From assembly GCF_000565195.1 (NCBI RefSeq), contig NZ_CP006720.1:806001-870000 (forward strand): a stretch of 64,000 nucleotides of DNA. The letters run 5' to 3'. The notes beneath the pieces were generated by a model, which was given only the letters and a program-made list of their open reading frames with translations, was not told the DNA's origin and made no database searches. The stretch is from Spiroplasma mirum ATCC 29335 (GTDB lineage: Bacteria; Bacillota_I; Bacilli_A; Mycoplasmatales; Mycoplasmataceae). Position 1 is the first letter of the stretch; each line of letters begins with the position of its first letter. A program made the position numbers and the translations under genes. Below, piece by piece: positions 21,439 to 32,748 of the stretch.

Positions 21439-21753
21439 ATGGCTCACGAAAAAAAATATAATCCAATTGATCAAAATTGAGAAATTATTGCTCATAATAT
21501 TGTCTATATTATTGGATCATTATTTCTAATTGGTGTCGGAATCAGCTTAGTGTATTATTATTCACGATGATATATTTTTATTATTTGTTTTGGAATTATT
21601 GCTAGCATTGTAACAACAATTTGATTAATTACCGTTTTATATCATTTGAAATACTTTGCCTTAGATGATAAAATCAAGGAACATAAAATTAAAAAAATTC
21701 AAAAGATAGAAAAATGGACCCTTAATTTTATTGCGTGATGGTATTTAAATTAG
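21439..21753 (+). CDS. Small two-helix membrane protein
   Basis: The product is 104 residues. ATG follows AATAAGGAGAATTTAAA, a good ribosome site. There are two transmembrane helices (about residues 25-45 and 52-75), with a short positively charged turn containing TGA-coded Trp between them. A strongly basic repeat-like cytoplasmic segment follows (KIKEHKIKKIQKIEK), and the conserved tail is FIAWWYLN. A frameshifted paralog lies 300 bases upstream. I do not recognise a family; the Lys-rich tail could contact nucleic acid or the membrane surface. Confidence 0.6.
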
Positions 21754-21784
21754 TTATTTTTTTGATAATTTTATTATTTTTTCA

Positions 21785-21810
21785 TTGTTTTTTTTATTTT
21801 ATGTTATAAT
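21785..21810 (+). promoter_or_regulatory. Promoter of the RNase J gene
   Basis: TTGTTT at 21785 is a -35 candidate and TGTTATAAT at 21802-21810 is an extended -10 with a perfect TATAAT. The leader that follows is about 125 bases and carries the hairpin CTAACTT-ATA-AAGTTAG near 21890-21906, which might modulate expression or stabilise the message. Confidence 0.6.
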
Positions 21811-21938
21811 TTTTTAGATACTAGCAAAGCAACTTTTTCTTTCTTATCAGACAATTTTAATAACAATAATTATTAACAAATTAATATTAACTAACTTATA
21901 AAGTTAGGTAGTTTTTAGATAATGAGGTGAAAATATAT

Positions 21939-23705
21939 ATGGAGAATGTTAAGAATAAAGTCGTAAATAAAAATAAACAGCAAGTCGTTACAAGTAAAAA
22001 TAAGCAAAATGAAGCTAGTGGCAATTTAAATCATGAAAAAAATAAAATTCCAACCAAAGTTTTTGCTTTGGGTGGTTTAGAAGAAGTTGGTAAAAATACA
22101 TATTGTATCGAATATGATGAAGAGTTAATTATGATTGATGCGGGAGTAAAATTTCCTAGTTCAACAATGCTGGGAGTTGACGCAGTCATTCCAGACTATA
22201 CTTATTTAAAAGAAAATCAAAAAAAATTAAAGGCCCTTTTTATTACCCATGGCCATGAAGATCACATTGGGGGAATTCCTTATTTATTAAGAGAAGTTAC
22301 CGTTCCAATTATCTATGCACCACGGCTAGCAGCCGCTTTAATTCGGGATCGTTTAAAAGAACATAAGTTAGAAGCAACTACAATTGTCAAAGAAATTGAT
22401 AATATGAATGTCGTTAAAACAAAAAACTTTAAAGTTAATTACTTTGCAGTAAACCACAGTATTCCCGATGCTTTTGGGGTAGCAGTGCAAACACCAAACG
22501 GAAAAATTGTCTCAACAGGAGATTATAAATTTGACTGAACACCATTAGGCCATAAAACCGATATTGAACGAATGGTAATGATGGGTCAAGAAGGTGTGAC
22601 CTTATTAATGGCTGATAGTACTAATGCTGAAGTTGAAGGATATACCCCAACAGAAGCAAAAATTATTAAAAATATTGCGGAAATCTTTGTGAAGTCAAAA
22701 GGTCGGATTTTAATTTCAACCTTTGCTTCAAATGTCCATCGAATTCAGCATATTGTTGAAATTGCTAATAAATGTAACCGTAAAATTTTAGTATTTGGTC
22801 GTAGTTTGGATCGGATCATTAAAATTATTCGCCAAATGGGACATTTAAAAATTTCTGATAAAGCATTTATTAAAGCAAGTGATGCTAAAAATTATAAAGA
22901 TCACGAAATTTTAATTATTTGTACTGGTAGTCAGGGTGAACCAATGGCCGCGTTGTCAAGAATTGCTAATAATCAGCACCCGCACATTTCAATTATTCCT
23001 GGTGATACTGTTATTTTTTCTTCATCACCAATTCCCGGGAACCGTGCGGATGTTGAAAGAGTAATTAATAAGTTAGCGCGTAACGGGGCAATTATTTTAG
23101 AAAATAGTCCTGTTAACCAATTACACGCCTCAGGGCATGCTTCTCAAGAAGAACAAAAACTATTATTTACTTTATTAAAACCAAAATTCTTTATGCCAAT
23201 GCATGGGGATTATCGAATGTTAAAACAACATGGGGAAACTGCCGTTAGTGTTAATGTTGAAAAAGAAAATGTCTTTTTATGTGCGAATGGTGATCAAATT
23301 AACATCTTAAATGGAAGTGCTTGAATCGGTAAACGGGTAGATGCTGATGCAATCTATGTAGATGGCAAAGACTTATCGGGGCAAACAACTGCGGTTGTCC
23401 GCGACCGGGAAGTGCTATCTAAAGATGGGTTAATTGCGGTGGTAATTTCAATTGATTCACAAACTAATAAACTATTAGCTCCCCCACGAATTATTTCACG
23501 TGGTAGTTTCTATGTTAAAGATTCGGGAAATATTATTAATGAATCAATCCGAATTACCCAAGAAGCCGTTAATGATGTTTTACAAAACCAAAAACCAACA
23601 TTTGGGGCTTTAAAAAATGCAATTAAACAATCATTATCCCCTTTTATTTACCGTTATAAAAAACGAAATCCTTTAATTATTCCTGTCATCTTAAATAAAA
23701 AATAA
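21939..23705 (+). CDS. rnj: Ribonuclease J
   Basis: This metallo-beta-lactamase-fold RNase, with 5'-3' exonuclease and endonuclease activity, is the main mRNA decay and rRNA maturation enzyme in Firmicutes-type bacteria. The product is 588 residues. A Lys/Asn-rich extension of about 35 residues precedes the usual FALGGLEEVGKN start. Motifs are HGHEDHIGG for the two zincs, STGDYKFDW, the beta-CASP segment ISTFASNVHR, and MHGDYRML. The C-terminal domain is present. Start ATG at 21939 follows GAGGTGA. Three TGA codons are read as Trp. Whether it corresponds to J1 or J2 is not decided here. Confidence 0.93.
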
Positions 23706-23733
23706 ATGTTAAGTTAACATTTATTTTTTTAAT
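23700..23733 (+). terminator. RNase J terminator
   Basis: AAATGTTAA / TTAACATTT forms a tight stem directly after the stop codon and is followed by ATTTTTTT. Confidence 0.8.
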
Positions 23734-23744
23734 TTCAATGCTTT

Positions 23745-24173
23745 TTACTGATGAAATTGTAAAACATAAGCAGCAATCTTATCATAATAATTTGGGATTT
23801 TGCGAATTTTAACAAACCCCTGTTGATAATATAGCTTTAAGGCGTTTTGGTTATCAACGCGGACTTCTAAAAAAATATTATTATATTCAAAATTACTAAT
23901 AATATAGCTTAACATTTTGGTTCCATAACCCATGTCGTGGTATTTTTTATTAACGGTTAATTTAATAATTTCTAAATCATCCCCACTTTTTAATAAGATA
24001 AAATAACCCAGAATCAGATTACCTTCAAGTGTTATTTTATAAAAATAGTACTGGGGATTATTAATCATTTGAATTAAATTACGATATTTATAATAATGGT
24101 GTGGGTAATTCTCTTTTTCAAGTTGAAATAAATATAACGCATCAATATTATTAACTGGTTTAATAATTAGCAT
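23745..24173 (-). CDS. rimI: Ribosomal-protein-alanine N-acetyltransferase (GNAT)
   Basis: The product is 142 residues with a GNAT fold. The acetyl-CoA loop appears as KKYHDMGYGTKML, and the following helix leads to IFLEVRVDNQNALKLYYQQGF, the conserved tail of RimI-type enzymes. In bacteria RimI acetylates ribosomal protein S18 and is usually encoded next to TsaB, as here. It begins directly after tsaB and is the last gene of the tsaE-tsaB-rimI operon. Identification rests on fold motifs plus context. Confidence 0.85.
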   Translation of the reverse strand: MLIIKPVNNIDALYLFQLEKENYPHHYYKYRNLIQMINNPQYYFYKITLEGNLILGYFILLKSGDDLEIIKLTVNKKYHDMGYGTKMLSYIISNFEYNNIFLEVRVDNQNALKLYYQQGFVKIRKIPNYYDKIAAYVLQFHQ

Positions 24174-24174
24174 T

Positions 24175-24756
24175 TTAACCGACTGATTTCTTTAAATATA
24201 ATGGCTTAATTTCATTAATATCTTTAATTAATTCAAACTTATTTTTTAAGTTAAAATAATTATTTAAATAATCAAACTGAGGATCATCCAGCTGATCTTT
24301 AAGAATTGGAAAATCTGGATATTGTTTGGCAATTCCTAAAATAGTGGGTTCATCAAGAACTTGGCTTGGAATAACTTCATTACCCTTGCTAATAACAGCA
24401 AAATAAAATTTTCCCCCTTTGGCATTAAGGAGTGACACCGCATCAATTCGCCCAGCTTGGTAAAGAAGACTTGTTATTAAGTAAACTTTAACAAGCGGAT
24501 TAATTATTTTAATTGTTTTGGCAATTGTAACTCCTACCCGCACCCCGGTATAACTTCCTGGACCCTTAGTTAAATAAAAATTATTGACATTTTTTAGTTT
24601 GTAATGATGTTTAGCTAATAAGGAGTTAATGGCCGGAATTGTTTGTTCGGTATGTTTACGCTCCCCAACAATATGGAGATGATCAATTAGTTTATCATCT
24701 TGTTCAAGAATTAAAGTGAGATATTTACTAGATGTATCAATAAATAAATTTAACAT
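24175..24756 (-). CDS. tsaB: tRNA threonylcarbamoyladenosine synthesis protein TsaB
   Basis: The product is 193 residues. TsaB is the inactive-fold partner of TsaD in making t6A37 on ANN-decoding tRNAs. It shows the ASKHA N-terminus LFIDTSSKYLTLIL and the signature TKGPGSYTGVRVG. The C-terminal half is shorter than in E. coli, as usual in Gram-positive relatives. It sits between tsaE (2-base gap) and rimI, with TTG-free ATG starts throughout. TsaC and TsaD are not in this window. Confidence 0.9.
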   Translation of the reverse strand: MLNLFIDTSSKYLTLILEQDDKLIDHLHIVGERKHTEQTIPAINSLLAKHHYKLKNVNNFYLTKGPGSYTGVRVGVTIAKTIKIINPLVKVYLITSLLYQAGRIDAVSLLNAKGGKFYFAVISKGNEVIPSQVLDEPTILGIAKQYPDFPILKDQLDDPQFDYLNNYFNLKNKFELIKDINEIKPLYLKKSVG

Positions 24757-24758
24757 TG

Positions 24759-25223
24759 TTATAAAAATTCCTTTCTAATCGCTTGTAATAATGCTTGATT
24801 ATTAGTTTCAATAGTAAAAAGACGTGTCTCCTCATCACGAAAAGTAATTGTCAGATGGATTAACTCATACTTAGCATCTAAATATTTTGCAATAATATCT
24901 GGTCATTCAATAATATTTAAACTATCCGCAAACTCATCTAAATATTGGTCTCACTCTTCGGTAAAATCTAATCCTAATAAGCGATAACTATCCATATGGT
25001 TAATTTTTAACCCCCCGCGACCAAGATACTCGTTTAAAATCACAAAAGTTGGTGAAGTGACTGGTTCTTGGACATCTAAATATTTTAAAAGTTGCTTGGT
25101 AAAAGTGGTTTTCCCAGCCGCTAATTCACCGGTTAATAAAATACAATGGTTTGGCTTTACATGTTGACTAAAAATTTTTGCTAAGCGGTCTGTTCCATTA
25201 AGATTTTGTATTACGACTTCCAT
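24759..25223 (-). CDS. tsaE: tRNA threonylcarbamoyladenosine synthesis ATPase TsaE
   Basis: The product is 154 residues and is the ATPase of the t6A complex. Walker A reads GELAAGKTTFTKQLL, followed by VTSPTFVILNEY and the HMDSYRL motif. One TGA-Trp follows FTEE. The start ATG at 25223 is used because AAGGGGAAAG precedes it; an in-frame earlier ATG at 25271 lacks a site. It is the first gene of the tsaE-tsaB-rimI operon, divergent from the flavin reductase gene. Confidence 0.9.
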
Positions 25224-25338
25224 TCTTTCCCCTTCTTTTAAATTATTATATCTTGAAAATGCATTAATCATACAATATTCTTAAAATTTATGTAATAATT
25301 AATAAGGAAAGTATCGGATTAGAAAGGACTTTATATTA

Positions 25339-26325
25339 ATGAGAGATATTTTAATTATTGGCGCTGGTCCTGTTGGTTTATACGGATGAAGTTGTGCAGG
25401 GATGTTAGGCTTAAGTGGTTATATTATTGAAGGGAATATGTATGTTGGTGGGCAGCCAATTGAGTTATATAATGAAAAAGAAATCTATGATATCCCTGGT
25501 TTTTTAAATATTAGAGCCAGTAATTTTGTTGATTTATTACATCAACAAGCACTTAAAAATGGCAACAACATTGAATTAATGTTAGAAACTAACATTAAAA
25601 AATTAAACGCCTTACCAGAAGGCTTTAGCGTTGAATTAACCAATAACCAAATAATTAATGTTAAAACAATTTTAATTACCACTGGGAATGGTGTTTTTAA
25701 TCCTATTCGCTTGGAACAGTTAGATCCGCATATTATTTATCAAAACCTAAGTTATTGCATGGAAAATGTTAATAACTACCAAAATAAAAAAGTTGTTATT
25801 CTTGGCGGTGGTGATAGTGCTTTGGACTGAGCAAACCACCTTATTGAACATAATATTACAAAGGATGTTACAATTATCCACCGTCGGGACTTATACCGTG
25901 CCAAAGAAGCAAGCGTTCAAAAATTAAGAGCAAATCATATTCAAGAACTCAAACCCTATGTTATTAAAGATATCATTGTGGAAAATAACACTGTGAAAGA
26001 ATTAATCCTAACTAATTCGAATGATCAAAGTGAACACCATATTAGTGCTGATTTATTTCTTGTTCAATATGGCTCAAAAATGAGTCCAATTATTATTTCC
26101 AGCTTTGACTTAGAATTTGATAAACTGCGTAAAATTAAAATTCAAGCCAATGGAAAAACAAGTAACCCCCGAATTTTTGCGGCCGGCAATATTGCTAGTT
26201 ATGAAGGTAAGTACTATAATATGATGACTGGCTTTGGCGAATGTATTAATAGTTTAGTTAATATTACAAAAGTATTGTATGGCGAAAAATACCATCCCGG
26301 ATATTTAGGTCAACATAAAAAATAG
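25339..26325 (+). CDS. FAD/NAD(P)-dependent reductase, ferredoxin-NADP reductase type 2
   Basis: The product is 328 residues of the thioredoxin-reductase fold. It has the FAD site IIGAGPVGLYGW at residue 6, a GGQP motif near residue 45, the NAD(P) site VVILGGGDSALDW near residue 155, and the FAD-closing ISSAGN-like IFAAGNIASYEG. The redox CxxC of thioredoxin reductase is absent, and the NADPH domain lacks the usual Cys pair. This favours the ferredoxin/flavodoxin NADP reductase (YumC-like) group. The physiological acceptor is unknown. ATG follows AGAAAGGAC. Confidence 0.8.
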
Positions 26326-26352
26326 TAAGAGAATCTCTTACTATTTTTTAGC
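26322..26352 (+). terminator. Terminator between convergent genes
   Basis: TAGTAAGAGA / TCTCTTACTA forms a perfect stem, with ATTTTTTA after it on the plus strand. It ends the reductase gene and overlaps the 3' end of the minus-strand flippase gene. Confidence 0.8.
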
Positions 26353-28228
26353 CCCTTAGTTTATATATTTCTTGTTTTGGTTTAAACTCTTCCGCTTGAT
26401 CAATTTTTTTCCGGGAAGCATCTAGTTTTTCTTCCCGCTCTCAAATTTTTTCATATGGGTTTTCGGGTTCTTGCAGTTGGATTAATTCATCAACATATTT
26501 TTCTTTCCGACGAGTTCGCAATTTAGCTTGACGTTTTGTTCAAATTCGATAAACAATTGGCAAGCGTAAGAAAATCCCCCGGACCGATGTTGGTGCTCAT
26601 AATAACGAGTTAACACATATTAAGACAATTGAACTTCCTAATATTCCAAAGAAAATTGTCAGTAATTTACCTCATCCCCATACCACACTAATTTGGGCGG
26701 GAATATTATTTCAATCCCGAAAATCAAAGATATTAATTGGGTTATATTCTTTAGTCATATATAAATAGTTAACTAAAATAGCAACTATAATTGGAATAAT
26801 TAAAATCATTCAATTGTGAAAGACCCCTTTAAAACTACTATTATAGGTTAAGAAGATTCAATTATAGAATCAAAGGTATACAAAACGAGCAAATGAAATT
26901 ACACAGGTAATCAGTAAAATTGAGTATAATGCTAAGACATAATTGTTGGTAACAAACCGAAAAATAACCCCAAAAAAGACTGATAAAATGACATTGATAA
27001 TCCCAAAATAAAATATTGGTTTGGCTGTTTGTTTATAATTAGCTTTGGCGTATACTAAAACATTGGCCGGTTCAGAAATCACAATAAAAACTGATGATAA
27101 CGTAACTAATAACGAAAAGGTTGGTTTATAAAAGATTTCGCGAAAGATTTGGTATTCTTGGTTTGTTCATTCTTTTAACCCTGAAATAATTTGCGGTCCA
27201 TATAAAGCATTGACAAAATATGGTGATAAAATAAACTGGTTGACAAAAAAGAAACCCCCAATCATAAAAGCATATGTTTCAAATTTGACATAACTGCTTC
27301 AATTAATTCGCCCATTTTTTGCCGTTCACGAAGCAAAAAATTCTTTGAAGGAATTAATTAAAATTAGTATAATACTGCGAACCCCCACCGCAATTGTCAT
27401 ATATAGCGATAAGGTTGAAGAAATGTTTAATCCTAATAATAAGGCAACAATAATCACATCAGCATTTAAAAATAATGTTTCCCCAATATTTTTTAACGCT
27501 ACAATATTACTTGCTTTCACTAGTTGCATATTATCTTTTTGTTTGTAAATTCGAATCCATGGGTAATGCAATTTAACAAAGAGAATAATTAAACTGGACT
27601 TCATTCCCGAATATCCTAAGAAAATTAAGAACGCAAAAACTGGATCCACCGTAATTGAAATTAAATAGAAAATAATGGCATACACAATTAAATCACAAAT
27701 CATTAGGATTAATCGGCGCATATGGTTATTTTGATCAGCCTGCATTAAATTCTCATAACATCCTGTTCAAAATAATGCCAGCAAGTTTTTTGACCCAATT
27801 GTTAACATAATAATTAGCATTTTTCAATAAGGATAACTATCTTTGGTACCATTATTTCAAGCAACCCCAAAGTCTTTTTCAACAATAAAAGTATACCCAC
27901 TATAAACTAAAGCAATAATTGCTAATAACACTAGACCAACAATCCCCCCAATTTTGTATCGGTGTTTAGCAGTATTAATAATTTCATTGGCTTTACGCCA
28001 GTCTTTTTGCATTAATGGTTTCATCAAGAAAATCACGGTTAACACCCCAATCCCCCCTTCAACACCACCTAAAAATGAGACAATGGCAATACTATTCTTA
28101 ATAAACCCATTAAACTGGGTTCCATAACTCTGAATTAATAAATACATTAAGGTAAACTGAAAAGCTGTCCCAATTAAAGAAGTAAAAGCACCAATAAAAA
28201 TACTAATGATTCCTCTTCTGGTTGACAT
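26348..28228 (-). CDS. Polytopic membrane protein, oligosaccharide-flippase (MOP) like
   Basis: The product is 626 residues with about 12-14 transmembrane helices arranged like MATE/Wzx carriers. The N-terminus is STRRGIISIFIGAF, followed by a FLGGVEGGIG motif in the second helix region. A long hydrophilic C-terminal tail carries basic and acidic stretches (RTRRKEKYVDEL, WEREEKLDASRK). Such proteins flip lipid-linked sugars; here the substrate is unknown and no glycosyltransferase lies nearby. ATG at 28228 is chosen over a GTG three codons earlier, because the AAAGGTCGG site would be too close to the GTG. About ten Trp codons are TGA. Confidence 0.7.
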
Positions 28229-28253
28229 CAATTTCACCGACCTTTCTTATGTT

Positions 28254-29189
28254 TTATTTTATAATATTTTCCTGGATTTTAAAAACCTTTTCGTTTAAAT
28301 ATGCAAGATGGCCAGTTAAATTAGCAAAGGCTAACTGGTAAGCATATAAATAAATCATATAATCAGGGGTAATTTTTTTTGCCCCATATTTAACATCATT
28401 AACAACAGGATGATGGAGATAACTTAAAGTTGCTCTAATTTGGTGTTTTCGCCCGGTTAGTAAAGTGACTCTTAACCACGTGGTGTTATTAATTATTTTA
28501 AGAGTTTTAAACTGGGTGGCACAATCTTTGCTAGTATTATTTACCAGGTGGGGAGTAAAAACCATCTTTTTTAAGTCTTCGTTCTTAGTTAAATAACCCT
28601 CCACAACTAAATTATCGACTTGATAATCATCTTCACATTTTGCTAAATAAGTTTTGTGGACCACATTTTTATTATTTATCTTTGCTAATAGTAAATCAAG
28701 GGTTATTTTATTTTTCACATAAATTACTAATCCGCGGGTAAACTTATCTAACCGGTGAAGATGAGAAATTACAAATGATTGTTCCTGATCTAGCTGATAC
28801 TGATTAGTAGTAATTAAATAATTGCGCACCATCCCATCTAAACTTTCGTGGAGATTAGAATGCATTTCAACCCCATGGGGTTTATCCACAATTAAAATAT
28901 TATCATCTTCATAAACAATTGGTAATATCCCTGACTGTGGTTGACATGGCTGTGAACTTCCCCGGTTAGTCACGACTAATGCTTTATCAAAAATTAAAAT
29001 AACATCATTTTCTTGCAAGTGATAACTGCGATCTTTAACTACCTTATTATTAACTTTAATTTTTTTATTCCGAAATAATTTATAAAGAACTGACAAACTA
29101 GTTGTTTTAAACATTTTTTTAATAAAATTAAAGATTGTTTGGTTGGCATCATTTTTATTAACAGTTAATTTAATAATATTATTATTCAT
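28254..29189 (-). CDS. RluA-family pseudouridine synthase
   Basis: The product is 311 residues. An N-terminal S4-like RNA-binding domain (about residues 15-80, with KIKVNNKVVKDRSY) precedes the catalytic domain. That domain has the signature HRLDKFTRGLVIYVKN containing the catalytic Asp, and GRKHQIRATLSYLHHPVVND. The enzyme isomerises uridine in rRNA or tRNA. RluC or RluD assignment is not possible by eye, so I give no symbol. Its ATG overlaps the stop codon of the CPBP gene (TAATG), so the two are coupled. Confidence 0.88.
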   Translation of the reverse strand: MNNNIIKLTVNKNDANQTIFNFIKKMFKTTSLSVLYKLFRNKKIKVNNKVVKDRSYHLQENDVILIFDKALVVTNRGSSQPCQPQSGILPIVYEDDNILIVDKPHGVEMHSNLHESLDGMVRNYLITTNQYQLDQEQSFVISHLHRLDKFTRGLVIYVKNKITLDLLLAKINNKNVVHKTYLAKCEDDYQVDNLVVEGYLTKNEDLKKMVFTPHLVNNTSKDCATQFKTLKIINNTTWLRVTLLTGRKHQIRATLSYLHHPVVNDVKYGAKKITPDYMIYLYAYQLAFANLTGHLAYLNEKVFKIQENIIK

Positions 29190-30169
29190 TATTGACCAGC
29201 AATTAAAGGAACCGTTAAAATTAGGATAAAAGTAACCGTGTTTAATAACGCATGGGTCATAATAGTATAAGTTACATTACCCCGGGCAATAATAAATAAT
29301 GATGCTAACGCAATTGAAGCTCCTAAGTAGCCAACAAAATGTTCCCAGTCCCCAGTTTGGAAAACATGCATTCCAGCAAAATAAATAATTGATGCAAAAT
29401 AACTGACCCATTTATCACCTGTCAAACTAAAGATTCCATGCCGACAAGCTAATTCTTCAATGATTGGGGCAGTAAAAATGGTATAAACAGCTAAAATAAC
29501 AACATTTCACCATTTATTTAATCCAGCCACTAAATTAGCTTGGTTAACAGAAGTTCCGGGTGTAATTTGTGCTTGGGCTAAACCAAAGATATAATTAAAA
29601 CCAAAAGTTATGATTAAGGCAATAATAACGGTTGGAATTAATAATTTATAGTTTTGTTTAAATGTTAATTTAATTTTGATAAAAATATAAGGTGAAGTTT
29701 TGGCTAAAATCATAATACAAATTACATCCGCAATTCACGATACTACTAAATTAGCAGTCGTATCGGTTTGCACTTTTAAAATTCCCAGAATAACCCCAGC
29801 AATTAAAGTAATAATATTAGGAATAAAATAAAAGTAATAAAAGGCAATCGCTCCTGTTCGTAATAATTTATCTTGTATTCGGGATAATACAAAATAACAG
29901 CCCACCCCAACTACTATTCAGTTAACAATGTTCATTACTAACACGGCGTTAGGATTTTTGGCAAATAAATAGGTAATTAAAATACTAATAAAAAATGGTG
30001 CTAAAATCGCGGTTCCAACAAAAATATAACCAGTATTATTTAAATTAACTAGTTTAAAATCAAACGGATTAACGCGATCAAGCATTGTTTTTTTTAACTG
30101 GATTTTTTCATCTCAGCTTTGTTTAGAATTTGTCCAATCATTATTGTTATTAGTATTAATAGTATCCAT
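29189..30169 (-). CDS. CPBP family intramembrane metalloprotease
   Basis: The product is 326 residues with about eight membrane helices. The CAAX-protease and bacteriocin-processing (Abi) motifs are visible: IIEELACRHG gives the EExxxR motif, then FAGMHVF provides the first His and MTHALLNT the second His/Asn. In bacteria such proteins process membrane substrates or confer self-immunity; the target here is unknown. The ribosome site AAGGAGG is strong. Several Trp are TGA. It forms an operon with the downstream RluA-type gene. Confidence 0.83.
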
Positions 30170-30364
30170 ATGCTCCTCCTTACTTTTCTAAATGTCCTAA
30201 TAATTATATAATATAACTATTATTTTTTAAAAGTTAGTTTTTATTTTAAAAATCATTTTATTGTTTAAAATTTATTGCTAATTTTTATTAACTTATTTTT
30301 GTTTTTGGGTTAAAATTATAATAATTAAAAACAATAAAAAAAGATTTAAAAATAAGAATTAACG

Positions 30365-31095
30365 ATGAAAAAAATTTTGAAAGTTAAAATTTATTTAACC
30401 TCCAATTATCTTAGCTCAATTAACCAAGCAATTAAAACTTTATTAGCCCAGAAAAATATTATTAATTTAGAAAATAATAATATTAATGATAATGATGAAA
30501 TTTTAAAAACAAAAACGGCGGCCATCACCACAAAGATGATTATTATGATAATTAAAGTCCCAGCGTTTCTGAATAACAAGTTAGAATTAATTGTCGACCC
30601 CGTGGATTTATATATTAATTGTTTTATTACTACAACTGATATTAAAAGATATTACTACTTTAATGACACGCGGTTTACTAGTTTACCACCTAGTTTCAAA
30701 GCAGTTGCTACTAACTTAGGATATGCTTCTAACTATAATTATTTGGTTGTAGTGATAATTTTGAAATATCTAATTATACTATTAGTGATGCCATCGCCAA
30801 ACTCCAGAAAGTTACATTAAATAAAATGTTTGAACAAGAAGTTAAAAAATTACTAGCCATTGCTGCCTTAATATCTAGTAAAAGTTTACGGTTTTTCTCT
30901 GTGCGCAATGCAATTAATAAAATCTTAAACGCAGAGGAAACTAAACACTGAGCTACGGACTTTAAACAAATTGTTACTAATTGAGATACATACAGCAAAC
31001 AATATTAAAATAGTGAAGATGATAAGAATGCCAAAGCTAATATTACAATCTTATTAAGACGGGATTTAATACATTCGGATAATGAAAAAAACTAA
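30365..31095 (+). pseudogene. Unidentified Asn/Lys-rich protein gene, frameshifted
   Basis: The first 120 codons (from MKKILKVKIYLTSNYL) and the next part (NFEISNYTISDAIAKLQKVT) are in different frames, with the change near 30745. A TAA after TYSKQY then interrupts before the final segment, NAKANITILLRRDLIHS. Helices containing two TGA-Trp codons are recognisable. The start lacks a clear Shine-Dalgarno. I do not recognise the family. Confidence 0.5.
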
Positions 31096-31118
31096 CTATT
31101 AATAGTTAGTTTTTTTGT
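31087..31118 (-). terminator. Terminator shared by the gpmI gene and the plus-strand relic
   Basis: AACTAACTATT / AATAGTTAGTT forms a near-perfect hairpin with A-runs on the left and T-runs on the right, so it works on both strands. Confidence 0.75.
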
Positions 31119-32695
31119 TATTTTTCAATTAATGAAGTTTGGGTCATTTCTTGTGGAATTTCTTCTCCAATTAAATCTAAAATAGTTGGGGCAATATCAG
31201 CAATCGCCGCATCTTTTTGACGTAATTTTAACCCTTCTTTAGTAATAATGATTGGAACAGGTTGCGAAGTATGTTTTTTATTTGGTCCGTTAGTTTCATC
31301 AATCATAATTTCGGCATTCCCATGATCAGCGGTAATAATCATAATCCCATTAACTTTTTGCATTGCTGCATAGATTTTACCTAAACATTCATCAACTGCC
31401 TGCACGGCTTTAATCGCAGATGGTAACACACCAGTGTGACCAACCATATCAGGGTTGGCAAAGTTTAAGATAATAACATCAAATTCATTGCGGTTTATTT
31501 TAGAAATTAATTTATCAGTAATTTCATAAGCAGACATTTCTGGTTTTAAGTCATAAGTGGTTACTTTTGGAGATGGAATTAAATCTGCACTTGCTCCTGG
31601 TAAAGTAATTTCTTCTTGGGTTGCTAAACCATTTTTAAAATAGTCTTTTCCGCCGTCAAAGAAGAATGTCACATGGGCAATTTTTTCGGTTTCGGCAATT
31701 CTTAATTGACGATAACCTTTTTTACTTAATCATTCTCCAAGTCCATTAACAACTTCAATTGGTCGAAACGCAATATGCGGTGAAGCAACCGTTGCGGAAT
31801 ATTCCATCATTGAAACAAAATAAATATCGGCTAATTTAGGATTAAAGAATTCGGTTGCATGGTCAACAGGGAAATTTGGGTTTGTTAACGCAGAGGCAAT
31901 TGCAATCGCACGGTCAGGACGGAAGTTTGCAAATAACACTCCATCGCCTGCTTTGATATAACCATTTGGAGTATTTACATTATAAGCTGGAGTTAAAAAT
32001 TCATCACTTCGACCTGCTTGGTATTCCTGGTTAATAAATTGGTAAGGGTCAGAAAACTCGGCACCTTGGTGAGATACCAAAACATCATAGGCAACTTGGA
32101 CACGGTCATATTTTTTATCGCGATCCATTCCATAGTATCTGCCCCCAATTGTGGCAATTTCACCCACTTTTAATTCTTTTTGAATGGCAAAAAAATGGTC
32201 AAGGTAAAGTTTAATACATTCTGGTTTAGTATCACGACCATCGCCAAACAAGTGGAAGTAGATTTCTGTTAAACCTTCTTTGGCCGCTAAACGATAAGTA
32301 GCAAACATATGGTTAATATGCGAGTGAACTCCTCCATCTGAGAATAATCCCATAATATGGAACGCTCCGTTATTTTTTTTTGCATAATTAATCGCAGCTA
32401 AGATTTCTGCATTTTGATTAAATGTTCCGTTTTCAATTGCTTTATTAATTAGAGTTAATGATTCATATTTAATTCTTCCAGCTCCTAAGTGAATATGACC
32501 AACTTCCGAGTTACCCATTTGTCCTTTTGGTAAACCAACTCATTCTCCCGAAGCATGGGCTTCAACCCATGAATATTTTTGTTTTCATGCTTCAACATTA
32601 GTCATATGAGCTTGGGTGACAGCGTTACCTTTACTTTCCTTAGCAATTCCTCACCCATCCAGAATAGCTAATAAAATTAGTTGTTTAACTTTCAA
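31118..32695 (-). CDS. gpmI: 2,3-bisphosphoglycerate-independent phosphoglycerate mutase
   Basis: The enzyme interconverts 3- and 2-phosphoglycerate with two Mn ions in glycolysis, feeding the enolase found at 58215. The product is 525 residues. Motifs are ILDGWGIA at the N-terminus, the phosphoserine motif GQMGNSEVGHIHLG, the FSDGGVHSHINH lid, GDGRDT and a C-terminal ITADHGNAE. The start is TTG at 32695, supported by AAAGGAGAAAAAATA directly upstream; no ATG fits. Several Trp are TGA. Confidence 0.94.
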
Positions 32696-32748
32696 TATTT
32701 TTTCTCCTTTATTTATATAATTACTACTTCACCATTATATAATGTATT

